Shown: positions 11,732 through 24,527, numbered from the stretch's first letter. The stretch: 64,000 bases of DNA from Ecdyonurus torrentis (GCA_949318235.1 OX439127.1:655962-719961); one strand, 5' to 3'. Numbers and translations: made by a program. Notes: generated by a model not told the origin, from the sequence alone.

Positions 11732-14648
11732 ATGGCTGAGGTTTTTAATTTTAATTTAGATCATGTAAATTGCTTGATAAAAGAAAATATTTATTATTTA
11801 ATAGAGCTTAAAAATGATGTTATAAAGAGTAAAATTGTTTTAATACATCAAAATATACGTTCTGTTAGGAAAAATTTTAATAATTTTTTATGTTATATTA
11901 ATAATAACATTGAAAGTATTGATGTAATTATTGTAACTGAAATTTTTGTTTATGATTTGGAAATAAGTGTATATAACTAACCTAATTTTGATAAATTTTA
12001 CAAAACAAGAGAATTTAATAATGGTGGGGGGATTTTGGTGTTTGTAAAAAAATCAATAGCTGTAAGTACAATTAATTGTGAATTTATTAATGCAGAAGTG
12101 ACGGGTTTCAAATTAAATAATAATTTAACAATATATTCTATCTATAGACCACCTGGTGGTAATAAATGTTTATTTGTAAAAGAACTTAAAGAAAAATATT
12201 GAAATTAATTAATAATAATATAATTTTGGTGGGTGATATTAATATCAATCTTCTGGATAATGATGATAGGATGGTGCGAAAATATAAAAATTACTTAGCT
12301 ATGTATGGGTTTTTAAAAGTTATCAGTAATTTTACAAGGGAAAAAATCACTATTAAAGGTAAGCAATCAACTTGTATAGATCATGTATTTGTAAAAATTA
12401 AAAACTTGTACGATATTAATGAAAGTTTTATTATTCAGAATAAAATAAGTGATCATTTTATGGTGGAATGTATTTTAAATAATAATGATAAAGATGATAA
12501 TAACACTGCTTTGAATAAAATAAAAATAAGAAATAAATTTAAATTTAATAATCTTGTTTGTAATTTTAATTAAAACGGTTTATTAAATGTAAATTGTCCG
12601 AGTTAAAAGTTTAGTGAAATTGTTATTATATTTAAAACTTTTATTCAGCAATGTGAAGAAGAAAAAATCTGTTCTGTAAAAAAGGGAAAAAGGGATAATT
12701 TATGGTGTACAAATAAAATAAAAATGTTTGTGAAAAGTAGGGTTAAATTTTTCAAAAAAAATTAAAATGCGTTACACTTGCCTGAATATCGTATAAAGTA
12801 TAAAAAAATAAGAAATAAAATAAATTTTTTAATTAAAAAAGAAAACTAATTATTTTACTTTAATAAGTTTAAAAAAGTGTCTAAAAATGTGAGGGAGTCG
12901 TGGATGCTAATTAATAGTATTTTAGGGAAAGTAAATTTGAGGGTTTATGAGGTTATTTTAAAATATTTTTCTAAAGAGGGAACAATAGAAGAAATAGCAA
13001 ATAATTTTGTGAATCATTTTATAAATTCTGTGTATTCAGTCGCTATAAAATGTGATACAATTCTTAGTGAAGAGCCTTTAAATGTAGCTAATCAGTCGAT
13101 GTTTTTGCCTAAATTAACGAAAGATAATGCATTAATTATTTTAAATTGGTTAAGTAAAAAAAAGAGTCCTGGGCATATAGGTGTGCAAGATTTTGTTATT
13201 GGGGGTTAAAATATGCTTGATTGTCTTAATAAATTTAGAAACTTGTGTATTGAAAATTCAATTTATTCAGAAGAATTAAAACTTTCTCTAATAAGGCCTA
13301 TTTATAAGGCTGGGAGTCATAACGATTTAAATAATTTTAGGCCTGTAGCTATATCTGCTTTTTTAGATAAATTCGTGCAAAAACATTTCGAAATTTGGTT
13401 TAGTAACTACTTAACGCAATTTAAAATAATTGATGGCAATCAATATGCATATCAAAAAAACAAAGGAACAGATAAGTGTTTAAATGATGTAACATATTAT
13501 ATAAATGGTGAGTTGGAAAAGGGAAAAAATGTTTTATGTTTACTTGTGGATTATTCGAAAGCTTTCAATACTGTTGATCCTGACTTATTATTAAAGGATC
13601 TTGAAGAAATTGGAATTAGAGGGCCAATTTTAAATTTTTTTTTTGTATAATAAAAAACAGAAAGGTAGCAGTAAAAATAAAAAAATTTATAAGTGAAATA
13701 AAGGAATCAAAGTGCGGTATTATACAAGGTGGAATAGTCAGTGCAAAGTTTTTTTTGGTAAATGTTAATAAAATTTTTCAATTATTAAAGTTTTGTATAG
13801 GAAAAATGTCTACTGATGATTTCTTAATGATTGCATCTCATGAAAATTTTGAAGTGGCAAATTGTATGTTACAAAAGGATTTTGATCGTGTTTTAGAATG
13901 GTCTAATGATAAAAAATTAGTAATAAATAGAAAAAAATCTAAAAAAAAGCACATTTTTAATAAATACAATAATAGCGTCAAAAAAATTATCTTAAAAGCA
14001 CATACAAATAAATGTTTGCATAATTTTCAGTTAAATTGTTGTTGTCAAGATGTAGAGCAAGTAAATTGTTATAAATACTTGGGAGCTATAATTGACCAAG
14101 AATTTTATTTGGATTTACATATAAATGCGTTGTTGAGTAAATTAAGAGAAGCATTATTTAAGTTAAGAACAGTAAAATCCTATGATAACGAAATAACAAT
14201 GAGAGAATTATATTTTTCTTTTGCACACTCTCATGTTTTATATGGTCTGTTATCATATGGGTTTACTAAATCGGCAAAATGAGGTGAATTAAAAAAAATG
14301 CAAATTAGGATACTTAAAGTTTTAAAAAGTGGTAATAAATTAAACAATGAAATGAGTTATTTTAAACATTTTAATATTTTGCCTATCGAAGAGCTTAAAA
14401 AAAGTGTGTTTTTATGTACTTATTATTTTGAGGAATGTCATGGTGAGCCTAGATTGCACATGTATAAAATTAGAACTGCAATAACAAATCCTCTTTTTGT
14501 ACCTAAAATATTAAATATATTTACTGAAAGAATGAAATGTTATTTGTTGCCCAAATTGTGGAATGAAATTCCGTCACATTTAAAATGTTTAACTTCAAAT
14601 TCAATAGCTATAAAAAGTATTAAAATTTTTTATTTAAATAACCTGTAA
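11732..14648 (+). pseudogene. LINE copy 1 ORF2 (endonuclease-reverse transcriptase)
   Basis: The start ATG is at 11732. The apurinic-type endonuclease covers about 11840-12480: HQNIRSVRKN, NNGGGILVF, SIYRPPGG, GDININ, CIDHVFVK and ISDHFMV, broken by stops near 11980 and 12200. A linker follows to about 13209. The reverse transcriptase covers about 13213-14280: LIRPIYKAG, NFRPVAISAF, YQKNKGTDKC, LLVDYSKAFNTVD, IIQGGIVSAKFFLV and the catalytic box as MSTDD, where copies 2-4 have S/F-ADD. A TGA at 14280 separates a C-terminal domain (14298-14648, LPKLWNEIP). Frame breaks near 12573-12877 and 13650-13755 make it inactive. The enzyme would nick the target and copy element RNA in place (target-primed reverse transcription). 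Confidence 0.88.
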
Positions 14649-14895
14649 CTTAAAAGAAAATAAAAATAGATAAATTTTTTTTATATAATTTTTTTTGTTT
14701 TTTCTTATTAAATAATAATAAAAATTATTTGCTTTTTTTTTAATTTTATTTTCTCTATTGTCTTTTTGTTCTTATTTTGATTTAACTAATTCTAAATATT
14801 CAACAATAATATTGTAATAATAATTATTATTAATAAGCAATGTCAAACTATAATATAAATAATTTTCATACGACAAAATGTTCTTTATGTATCAA

Positions 14896-14923
14896 CCAAC
14901 CGATAAGGCGTTGCCTTGGTTGG
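14896..14923 (+). other. LINE 3' UTR stem-loop, copy 1
   Basis: CCAACC pairs with GGTTGG and AGGC with GCCT, around a GTT loop, with an asymmetric GATA/T internal loop. The same fold lies near the 3' end of the other LINE copies (29582, 36808, 37395, 60260). It sits about 40 bases before the A-rich tail. Confidence 0.8.
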
Positions 14924-14965
14924 ATATACTGTATCATGTGTTATAAATTAAAAAAAAAATCATAT

Positions 14966-16470
14966 TCAATTTAATTCTAATTTAATTTCAATTTTTCAAA
15001 TTCAATTTTACTTGTATTTATATTGTTAAACTGATATATTTAAATTTTAATTTTCTTTTAACTGATAAATATAATTTTTAATTTTACTTAAAATTAATTT
15101 TGCAAAAAAAAATGTAATCAAATTTAAGTAATTAAGATAATATTCTTTTTATAAATTTTAATTTGTTTTTAATATATGAAGCACCTGTTAAGATTTAATA
15201 ATTTTAAATTTAATTTTTAATTCAAATTTGTATTCAAATAAACTTTAATATCTTAAGTTACCTTAACTTGAAAAACAAAGGTTGTTATTTACTTTTACTT
15301 TTAGATTTAGGGGAATTTTAAAAATATGTTTATTCCGCCTGTTCTGGGTTCTTTTCCTTGAGAATTTTGGCTGTGGACACAATAACTAACCTTATATTAC
15401 TAACTTATTCATTTCTGAATTAGGTCGCAACTTTTCTTAAAATCTGTTCTATTTGTTCAAGGTGGACTTTGGACATGAATCGGGTCGATTTTTAGGACTG
15501 GAAAACTTCTAAAGTTTATAAAATTTGCATCTCTTAAGGGGGGTTTAATTTATAAAAAATGGACTTTTGGACTAAATTCAGGCTGAATTTATAGGTAGGG
15601 ACACTTAAAACTGTAATATATATGATTCCCTTTTGATTGCAGTTATTTTCTGAACCTTTTGTTTACTTTCCCAAAAATGGATTTTTCGGACCACAATCGG
15701 GCTGGAATTTTGGGTAGGGACACTTCTTTGAAAAATGCGTATTTTGTGGAGGGGATGATTTTGGACAAAAAAAATTCAACAAAAATCGAAACAACCTTCA
15801 AAAACTTAACTTTTAGGTCACTTTAAAATAAACTATTGACAACAAAGTAGTGTCATTTTTTGAACGTGGCGGAAAGGTAAGAATTCACAATGCTTGCAAA
15901 TTAATCCTAACCTTAAACCCTATCTTTTACCATTTAAAACCTTCACTTAAACTTTTTTTTCAGTGTACTTAATTAACGAATTGGTTTGGATTGGGCACCA
16001 TATACCGAAATACTTTGCCTATATTGACTTAAGGGGTTTATATTGGGGGTCGGTGGTGTTTTTTATGTCACGAAAGTGACGTCATAAGCCCTCCAACTAG
16101 CTCAATTAAGGGCAAGAGACCTTAATTATTTTAGTAACTAATGTCAATTACGTACTATGTTGAGTGAAAGGTTTAGTTTCAGTAACTAAAAGAATATAGT
16201 TATAATAATATAACTTTATTCCCCTTCAGCTTTACAAATCTAAACCACCCTAAATTCCTAACTGTCACTCTTACAAAACCCACTCATATTTCCACTCAAA
16301 CAAATCCCACATACATAACATACATATAATATATCCTAACATCGTGCCATAGTTGTGTAATTGTTTATGGTAATCTCGTGGGCAGATACTATACTTGGTC
16401 GTACAGTCGCGCTGATCACGTCTCACGGCCATTCAAGTCTCCACGGACATCAACAGCATGGTAGGTCAGC
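14966..16470. other. No gene; AT-rich then mixed repeat-like DNA
   Basis: Bases 14966-15300 are AT-rich. Bases 15300-15420 align loosely with the window end (63905-64000) and probably belong to the same element. Two diverged copies of a ~55 base phrase (AAAAATGGA...TTTTGGGTAGGGACACTT) lie at about 15560-15613 and 15675-15730. A small palindrome around GTCACGAAAGTGAC is at about 16067-16080. No coding signal. Confidence 0.35.
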
Positions 16471-16475
16471 ACATT

Positions 16476-16598
16476 GTGATTGCATAAAGATGCAATCACG
16501 ATATCTCAAAAAATCCGCGCTCCAAACACGTTGTTTATAGTTAAAAAGGAGCGCGGATCAATGTAGAACGTTTGCTTACGTAACACAGGTAAGCAAAC
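16476..16598. repeat. Cluster of three perfect hairpins
   Basis: Three separate perfect inverted repeats sit head to tail: GTGATTGCA/TGCAATCAC (16476-16499, 9 bp stem, 6-base loop), ATCCGCGCTCC/GGAGCGCGGAT (16513-16558, 11 bp stem, 24-base loop) and GTTTGCTTAC/GTAAGCAAAC (16570-16598, 10 bp stem, 9-base loop). They lie in a 16370-16800 island that is clearly richer in G+C than its surroundings. They are arm pairs of three different sequences, not copies of one repeat. Confidence 0.8.
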
Positions 16599-16637
16599 CA
16601 ATCACAGGTGGTCGAGATAGACGTAACATGCAGGTGA

Positions 16638-16690
16638 CATAAAAGCCGCGAGTTTCGTCTATACACTCGCCATCTTATCTCTATTCGCCC
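16638..16690 (+). promoter_or_regulatory. Possible core promoter (TATA-like box)
   Basis: CATAAAAGCC at 16638-16647 resembles a TATA box and lies 40 bases after the hairpin cluster. A transcript would begin near 16665-16675. No open frame follows, so if this is a promoter it may be that of a mobile element, for example a solo LTR. Confidence 0.25.
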
Positions 16691-16699
16691 TTCTTCCCA

Positions 16700-17673
16700 T
16701 ATTTCTCAACTTCACAGTCGGCGCGCATGTCAAGGGCTGAATCTCTGCACGCATGTGCTACGTGACGGAGTTTTAACACGGCAAAATAGGGGCAAGATTT
16801 CAAATTTCTCACCCCGCCTAAGCACAAATTAAAATAAACTCACCACAAGCCAAATATGTAACTTAAAATATTGAGTGGGAATGGCATATGAACTTGGTCA
16901 AGCAGAAAGCACTGCGATCGAAATAATGTTTAATAATTTTTATACCATATTCTGAGTTGTGTAAGAAGTTGTAATCCAGTGGGTAACCTAGATAAACATC
17001 AAAGCAATTAAAACATAGATATTTTTTGGTTCAGTTTTGAATGTGATGCAGAGAAATTAAATGTTAAGCTCATGATTAACTCATTCCTTCATATTCAAAC
17101 TGAACAAAATAAAATATTTTGGTTTTTATGGTTTTAACTTAAAGCTAAGGCTTTTATATAGGGCAACTACTGTTTTAAAAATTAATTAACATTTTAGATT
17201 ATGGTTAAAAAAGTAGTAAACGTAAATTCACACACAGCGCCACCTGCCTGAATTGCTGCATGACACATAACCTCTTAAAATATTTGGAATTGATAATTGT
17301 TTTTTAATAAAAAAAAAAGTTTTATTTCTTTTCACTATAAACTTTTATTCTTAGTTGATTTGAATAATTTTACAACCGTCTTGAAGGTAAACCTAAGTTT
17401 AAATTAAAATTGAACCAGAAATTACGTACATGCTTGAGTTAAATTCTAACAAGTTTTAAAATATTTTTGTAGCATTTTTACTACGTATAAAAGTCATTTG
17501 CTCCATCGTAGGCTTTGTCAAACGTAAAAATGTGACTCTTATGTTCTAAATACAATTAATTTAGCCTTAAATAATTCGTTATGTTATCAATAATTGTATC
17601 CTTTCTTATCATAAGTAATCGAATTGATTAGCTAAAAAAAGGAATTTGTAAAATTGCATTGCGTTGTGCACAT
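16700..17673. other. No gene recognised
   Basis: The GC-richer island fades by about 16820 and the rest is AT-rich. A phrase TGACTCTTATGTTCTAAATA at about 17532 recurs at about 19089 on the same strand, so parts of this stretch are repeated. Confidence 0.35.
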
Positions 17674-18250
17674 AGTCGAGGAAATAAGTTTGTGGACTCG
17701 AAAAAATCATGAAAAATCATTTCTCATGAACAAAACGTTGTATTAAAATAATAAAAACTTATTCTGAATTGTTGGTATATTAGCTATAAATTGATTGCTT
17801 TAATATTTCCTTGCACCTTATAGTTCAATAGCAACGTTGTGATATATGACGTAACCTTGCAAAAATATGCATAAAAACTAACTGTTCGCTTTTTAAGCTT
17901 ACGCCGAAGTATTGAATCTTAATTGTTGCACAACATTAAAAATAATTAGTCCAATTTGCTGAAACTTGTAAGTGTATGTAAACTAATTTAAGTCACAGTT
18001 GTACAAAATTGTAGATATTTAAAACAACTTTTGAGCAAGTTACACTACTTTTTTTTGGCATATTTTTGCAAGGTTACGTCATATATCACGCCGTTGCTAA
18101 TAAACTATTAGGTGCAAGGAAAAATTAAAGCAATCAATTTATAGCTAACATACCAACAATTCAGAATATGTTTTTATTATTTTAATACAACGTTTTGTTC
18201 ATGAGAAAGGATTTTTCAAAGTTCAAGTCTACTAACTTATTTCCTCGACT
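17674..18250. mobile_element. MITE with ~195 bp terminal inverted repeats
   Basis: AGTCGAGGAAATAAGTT at the left end returns in inverted form as AACTTATTTCCTCGACT at the right. The arms (about 17674-17868 and 18056-18250) stay similar down to GACGTAACCTTGCAAAAATATGC and its complement. The ~185 base centre is non-coding. TA next to the ends would suit a Tc1/mariner-type element, but the exact ends are uncertain. Confidence 0.75.
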
Positions 18251-18299
18251 GTAGTACAGTATATTAGTTGAGTACAGAATCCTTTACTACGTCTATTTT

Positions 18300-18800
18300 T
18301 TTAAAAGTGTGTGTGTTTATGTTTTTTTATTTTTAAATATAAAACCAATTAAAGCGTATTATTTTATACAATCTGTGATTGTGTGCTATATTTGTTATGT
18401 GAAAACGTTTCTTTAAAATGTCATTCCTATAAGAACTGATTTTTTAACCTTACATGTAAAATCAATTATGAAGCTTCAAATTGAGCAATCTGTGTTTGGG
18501 TTGCGTAGTATTTGATACGAAAACCATTTCTTTAATAAGAATTTTTTAATACATCTCCGCTTGTGTCTTCTCTATTTTAAAACCAATTGTGTACTATATA
18601 AGATTAAGAAATCTGTTTTTCAGTTATCGATAAACTATATTTGTTAAAGAAAATACTTATTTTAATCTTTATTTTTATGTTCATACTGTAAAAAATCTTA
18701 ACTTTTTTTATCTTTTGTCTTTAATTTAACGCCTATTGTGAAGCTTAAATTGTTAAAGATTTTTATGGCCCGATAAAAATATTTGGTAAAAAAAATTTGT
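18300..18800 (+). repeat. Diverged tandem array, ~117 bp monomer, about four copies
   Basis: A recurring order of phrases, AAAACCAATT, then CAATCTGTG, then GAAAACNTTTCTTTAA, repeats from about 18344, 18460, 18580 and 18727. The copies are strongly diverged. Similar phrases occur inside the 2.85 kb tandem unit at 43660-43800, so the two may be related. Confidence 0.5.
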
Positions 18801-19570
18801 TTTATAATTATGTCACAGTACTTTAAAACTTTATTATTATTATAATTATTATTATTTAGCTTTTGCTAAAATAATTTTGTATCAGTTTCATTTAAATCCG
18901 GGTTAAGCGTTAAACTGAGCTGTAAACTTCATTGGATCTTGGTAATTTTTAAACTTTAAAATCATGCTATGGATAGTTTTTTTAAGACAACAGTATAAGT
19001 TTGAGCTATAAATAATTTCTTTTCATGCAAAATAATAATATGATGTAAGTGTTATTTAGTATATCTAGTAATTTTTAAAATAAATATATGACTCTTATGT
19101 TCTAAATACCAATAATTTATTGTAAAATAGTTCCAACAAATTTGTTTAAACTTTTTTTTTTAATTAAAACGATAATTCTTTCTTTTGAACTTTATCTTAA
19201 CTATACAGGCATATATGTATCTTAAAGTATAAATAAATTTAATGAAATTATGATAATATTCATTTCGTACAATTTCCGCAAATATAATGCTAAATATATT
19301 TTAGTTTAATTACAGCTTTTATGATTTAAATTATATTTTATTTTATTATATTTTTCTATGAAACGTCTCTCTTTGTATTCAATGTCTAAACGTTATGTGA
19401 GAAAATAGTAGTTTAAGAGCAGATTAAAATACTTAAAGTCTTAGGTAAATTTTTTAATTTTTTCTATGATTTTATCATTTATAAGCTTGTAAAAATTTCA
19501 ACCTTATTTGGATAAATATTTGTGTGATTGTACTGTTTATTTCTAATAAAATTTAAAAAAGTTTAAACAA
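18801..19570. other. AT-rich sequence, nothing clear
   Basis: No supported coding or terminal repeat signal. It contains the second copy of TGACTCTTATGTTCTAAATA at about 19089. Confidence 0.4.
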
Positions 19571-20560
19571 ATGAGAAATAGAAATTCTCTTATAAATTAT
19601 GTCATTGATTTAACAGATGAAACGCCAGAACCTTCAGAGTTATCAGGGGTTGACCCTTACACGCAAGCTCTTCGGCTTACTGAACGAGAATCCACTTATA
19701 CTTGCCATTCAAGCAATTTTTTACAAAAAACGTACACCAAGATCTCAGGGACTTGCTTCATGACCAATTCTCTGATGTTCAATGGAAGAAGATCATTCAG
19801 TTCTGCATGTTTAGAAATGTAAACGCTAAACAAGATTGTCAATTAAAATAAAACGTTTAATCTGGGAAACTCCAAGGCAAAACCCTTTAGTAATTTGGAA
19901 ACGCTGATTCATGTAAGGGAACAGTATTGTTTCTATCAGGGCAGTTATGTGCTCTGACTAGTATTTTGCCAGATATTTGTAGACTGCACGCTTGCTTATA
20001 TTCCTTTTTATGTAGACTGGGGGATGTTTTCAATTCTTATTGAGCATTGGGTTCAATGTGCATGGCTTTTACAAAACTATGAATTTGATATTGGTCAAAC
20101 GAAGAGCTAGCAGTAACAATGGGAACTTTACGACGTACCCAGAAAAATATAAAAAAGATGCAAGTAAGGTCGCAGTAAGGAAGCATTAAAGGTCATTAAA
20201 GAACTAAATAGAGTCCCACGTATTAAAATAGAAGTCATGTCAGCAAGCCTTTCATGATAAACTCAATATAAGCAATTTGATCCTTGTCATTATGATAGCG
20301 CTGAAAATAAACATTCAGGTTTTGTAACTCTTCTGTTGAATAAAGTACTTCAGTTTCTGTATATGAGGTATATAGAACTTCAGTATCTTCATCTTCTAGA
20401 ACTGACGTATCCTTATCTTATAAACATTGCGTATAATTATTGCCTTGTATCCATTTTACACAGTCACCTCGTATGGAGAAGGGATAAAATGTACCCGGCT
20501 CAAATAGAGTTAGGATTTTCATTGATGTTGCATGGAATCAGAGAAAGAAAAATTTGTTAG
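19571..20560 (+). pseudogene. Possible degenerate coding relic, unrecognised
   Basis: An 83-codon frame at 19571-19822 has normal composition and contains YVIDLTDETPE, which matches the pattern of a SUMO-interacting motif (hydrophobic core followed by acidic residues). Further open stretches with normal composition lie on the same strand, for example 20336-20560, but with many stops between. The region is less AT-rich than its flanks. I recognise no family. It could be the remains of a transposon gene. Confidence 0.25.
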
Positions 20561-22349
20561 TGTTCGGTAATTAGTCAGAACTGACTATAAGGAAATAAAG
20601 TAAGGCAAGCAAAAAAAATAACCATCTTAGAAATAGCAATATTACTTGTTTGTAATTTACATTATACTGTAAATCAACACTGAATCATTAACGAATCAGT
20701 TATTACAATTAGTTAGATAAAAAGTTATTTTCTTATGTTTGAAATTTTAAGGGCCATTGTTAAAATGTCGTTTTACAATTTTAGGAATTACATGAATTCA
20801 AAATAATTTTTAATTACTTTTTACCGTTTTTTATTGGTTTTAGAATGAAGCACATCATAAATGCTACAGTAGAATATGTTACTTTTTTAAAATAATAATT
20901 AGCAAAAAAAATACGTATACAGATAAAGTATGTAATGAAAAAACTCGATAAAAACATAGAAATGAGTATTTTTATATTATTACATGGAACATCATCTTAG
21001 CTTATTATTTGACTTATAATTTTGTTAAGTTGATAACATTTACATTGTAGTTTACAGTAAGACATTAGAAAAAAAGGTTTATATATTTGTGAAAATAATG
21101 GGACAGAACTCTCGTGCTTAATGGAAAAAAGCAAGCAAGATTGTCACGTACGTTTCTTTATGCAGTTATTTATTTGTCTGAGAAAATTTGCATTTGTGGA
21201 AGAAGCTCTAAAAATGTTCAATTTACACCCTTGGTAATGTAAGAGAAGAATTTGCTTATTTAAACTGTTGTGAAATTAACAGTTAACATTCAACTTTTTA
21301 CTACTCAAACAGCTTTACAATAAATTTTTTCTAAGTATAAGTCATGTTATACTTAAAGTAAAACAAAAAATAGTTCAAGTATTTTATTTTAATTTAAAGA
21401 TATTTTTTTTGTAAAATATAATAGGAATACTTTAAATGTAGCATAATTATAGATGCTTTAAAATATACTCATTTTTATTATCATTGTTTGGCAGCCACAT
21501 TTGATTTATAATTTATTAAAATGTTTTTAAAATAAATATGCTTCTATAAGTTTATTGCTGAATTAAATGATAGTTTGTATATGTTCGTTATCTTTTTCAG
21601 ATATCTTTTGTATGACAATTATTAAAAATAGATATTTTTTAAAATAAAATCTTTTTATTTAAGATTATAATGCATTTATTATCTTTTTGTAAACGAAATT
21701 GTGTCAATTCCACAATTTACGGGTTTTTATATGAAAAGTAAAAATGGAAATATTTATTAAAGCTTGTAGATAAATATTTCTTTGATTTACGAATTAAGTT
21801 GCAAACTACTTTTGCTTCATGTTGTTCAATCTTAAAGCTCATTGACTTGCTAGGGAACCAGTCAGTTTCCATGCACACTGGTGGTCTTTAGTTTGCAAAG
21901 TCGTCTTGTCTGTATTTTCTAGAAGTTTTTTAGATTCTTTGGCTAAATTATCAGATCCTTTACATTGGCACATTGTTTATGGATTTTCGCATTGATCAAA
22001 CTTCATATTCTGTGTTTTTGATGGTATTTTTAAATTATCATAGGCATTTTTTTAACCATCGCATGACGATATTAAAAAAATATATATAAAAGATATTTAA
22101 GGGTCTTAATATATACTTTTTTGTCATATTATAACTTTGGTATGGCAAGGGCTAAAAGAATACGACTTTTAAATAATAATAATAGTAGACACATAGTCAA
22201 AAGAGTTGCTTATTAATATATTAAAAAAGGCAAAGCATATAAAAAATTGAGATCAAAAAAAAAAAGAGTAAGAGATAATTATAATGCAAAGATATATGGG
22301 TAGATACTAGTTTTAAATTTAGATGAGGACAAATTTCTTTCACTATTCT
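20561..22349. other. No gene; AT-rich repeat-like DNA
   Basis: CTGTAAATCAACACTGAATC near 20668 resembles the sub-repeats inside the 2.85 kb tandem unit (43005, 45840), so a diverged relative of that repeat probably starts here. The rest shows nothing I can support. Confidence 0.35.
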
Positions 22350-24060
22350 CCAAATTATAGTATATATTTACACTGCGTATGAAAAGAGAAGTATTGTTAT
22401 ATGCTGCTGAGACATCGGGAACAACATATTCAACACTATCTCCTCCACGCAACTTACTAACCCGTATAGAGACGTTCGTATGGAGACTCTAGCGTCAGAG
22501 AATATTAACATATCAACTTCCCCCAAGAGAGACTTATGCATAAAAGATACATCCTGTCGATACAACACATCACTAATTGGGGGAAGTTTACACATTAGAT
22601 TACGAGCTTAACTATTATGTTTACGTTTGTAACCATCGAGATAATGGAACGAATTTTTGCCAAGAATTAGACGTGTAGCGCTATGTTGCACCTTTTCCAG
22701 TTTTTTAAGGTTATGAGCTGTGACCGGGTGCCACGCTGGTGTACCGTATAAGAAAACAGGACAAACAAGAGTAAGATAAGCCATTCTCAGCGCCGCACGT
22801 CTAGTTTTTGTAAGGAATCTACGTAACATATCAATAATTTTGTATGATTTGGCAATAATTATATTAGCATGAGTATTTCATTTTAGGTCCTCAGTAATAT
22901 TACACATTAACACTTTATATTACTTTCAACTGGCATATTATTGTCATTAATAGTATATGCTTACTGAACATTATTAACTGATTTGTAAATTTTGAAGTGA
23001 ACACTTTTAGTAGCATTAAAACTCATACTATTCTTTTTACCTCAAATATTAACTTAGTTTAAATATATTTGTAGTCCATAAACATCACTCATCGGTCAGT
23101 CTTAATTGCTTTAAACAAAGAACTTATATCAGCATATTGCGCAAATGAAGAGAGTACAGCCTATGGAAGGTCCATCATAAATGTTGAAAAATGAAGGAGC
23201 CCGATACATGACCACTGACAAACCCCTGACTCTAACCCTTCAACCTTAGAGGAGGCTGGCTCGACGATAAACTACCCTTAGCGTCCTACCAGTAAGGAAT
23301 ACGCGAATCCAGTTCATCATGTTGCCACGAACTTTATAGCTCCATAATTTTAATACGAGCTTCTTATGAGTAACCTTATTACAGGCTTTGGATTAATTCA
23401 AATTAATAACATCGATTTGTTTTGCGGAGTGACTAGCAAGATTAAATGCCAACTCATCTAAAACATGAGTAAAAATAGTAACACATAAACCCTTTGGATT
23501 AAAACCATGTTGATTATTAATAAGTAAACCATTACATCTAAATTGACCCAATTTATAAAATTAAACAATTTGTTAAAGTACTTTTGAAATATAAAGATGT
23601 AATGGATATAGGACCATAGTTGGCCATATCACAACGTTTACCGGATTTAAAATTAGGGACTACTGCCTCCTTCCACACAGTAGGAACGTCTCCCTTACAT
23701 AGAGAATAATGAAAAAACCCACCTAAAAACCAAGAAATAGTGGAGGAACACTTTTTAAGATTAAAGCATGTATACCAACAGGACCCGACGAGGCATGACT
23801 TTTAAACTTACGTAACATTTTACTAAAAATATCAGGACTATATATTAGCGTATTGAATATAGGAACATTAGAAGGAACTTAAGGAGGACAAAACTCCGGT
23901 AAATTTGTAGGATTTTGGATATTTTTTTATAAGACATTCAGAAAAACCATTAGCAATACTATCTGGTGTATCGTACATTTACCATCACATTTAGATAAGG
24001 TAGGAGCAGATCACTTAAATCTAGCATTATTAAATCGCCCAAACTCCTTAGAGTTTTTTG
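22350..24060 (-). pseudogene. Relic of a second, different LINE (reverse transcriptase)
   Basis: Read on the minus strand, broken reverse transcriptase blocks appear: a damaged counterpart of the GVPQGSxLGPLLF block near 23160-23230, then a well preserved C-terminal domain at 22829-22608 (TRRAALRMAYLTLVCPVFL, YGTPAWHPVTAHNLKKLEKV, QHSATRLILG), continuing in another frame to 22368 (ISDVLYRQDVSFMHKSLLG). The YGxxxW...LKKLEKVQ phrase is typical of the domain after the palm in Jockey/CR1-type LINEs. It is clearly different from the PHD-finger LINE family elsewhere in this window. Many stops; inactive. Confidence 0.7.
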
Positions 24061-24527
24061 TAACACCCTAATTCCATATTTGTTTTTCAAACCAGTTGTT
24101 TTAGCTCATTTTTTGTATGATAACGCATGTTTTTTATTGAAATAAATAAAGTTGAAAACTAACTTTTATCTTTATGGTGTCCACATAAGTTAAAAATCAA
24201 TACATTTTGCATTATTGTTTTAAAACTAAATTAACGTTCTTTCATAAGGTTAACATTGAAAATATCATAAAAAGTCAGGAAGTCAGGTCAAGCGACAATG
24301 TCTTTCACCCACACAAAATCGGGCTCTGCTGTTGTAAAATGACCCATGCATGACACCCTTTGTATAGGCAGCTTATTTTTTTTCACACGTTTTATATGTT
24401 TCTACTATTAAACATTTCTGCAGTTTTTGTTGTATTTTTGGTCAGATAAACAATAGTTTAGAAAGTTTCATCCCTTTCAAAATGCATTATAAAATAAAAT
24501 TAAAAAAAATAATATCTATTTTATATA

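Larger units (their letters stand above)
11366..14965 (+). mobile_element. CR1-like LINE copy 1 (5'-truncated, inactive)
   Basis: Non-LTR retrotransposon starting inside ORF1 and running through ORF2 to a 3' UTR with the family stem-loop and an A-rich tail. The coding parts are broken by stops and frameshifts. Sequence to the right (about 14970-15420) resembles that to the right of the second Pro/Gln-rich copy (63830-64000), and sequence to the left resembles 63280-63600. This suggests that the LINE inserted into an older copy of that element. Confidence 0.85.

Noticed and set aside
16067..16080. TGACGTCA sites as a regulon
   Set aside because: Similar sites occur near 5230, 16080, 50970, 51030 and 55353, mostly within MITEs or repeat DNA with no gene nearby; too short to support a regulatory claim.
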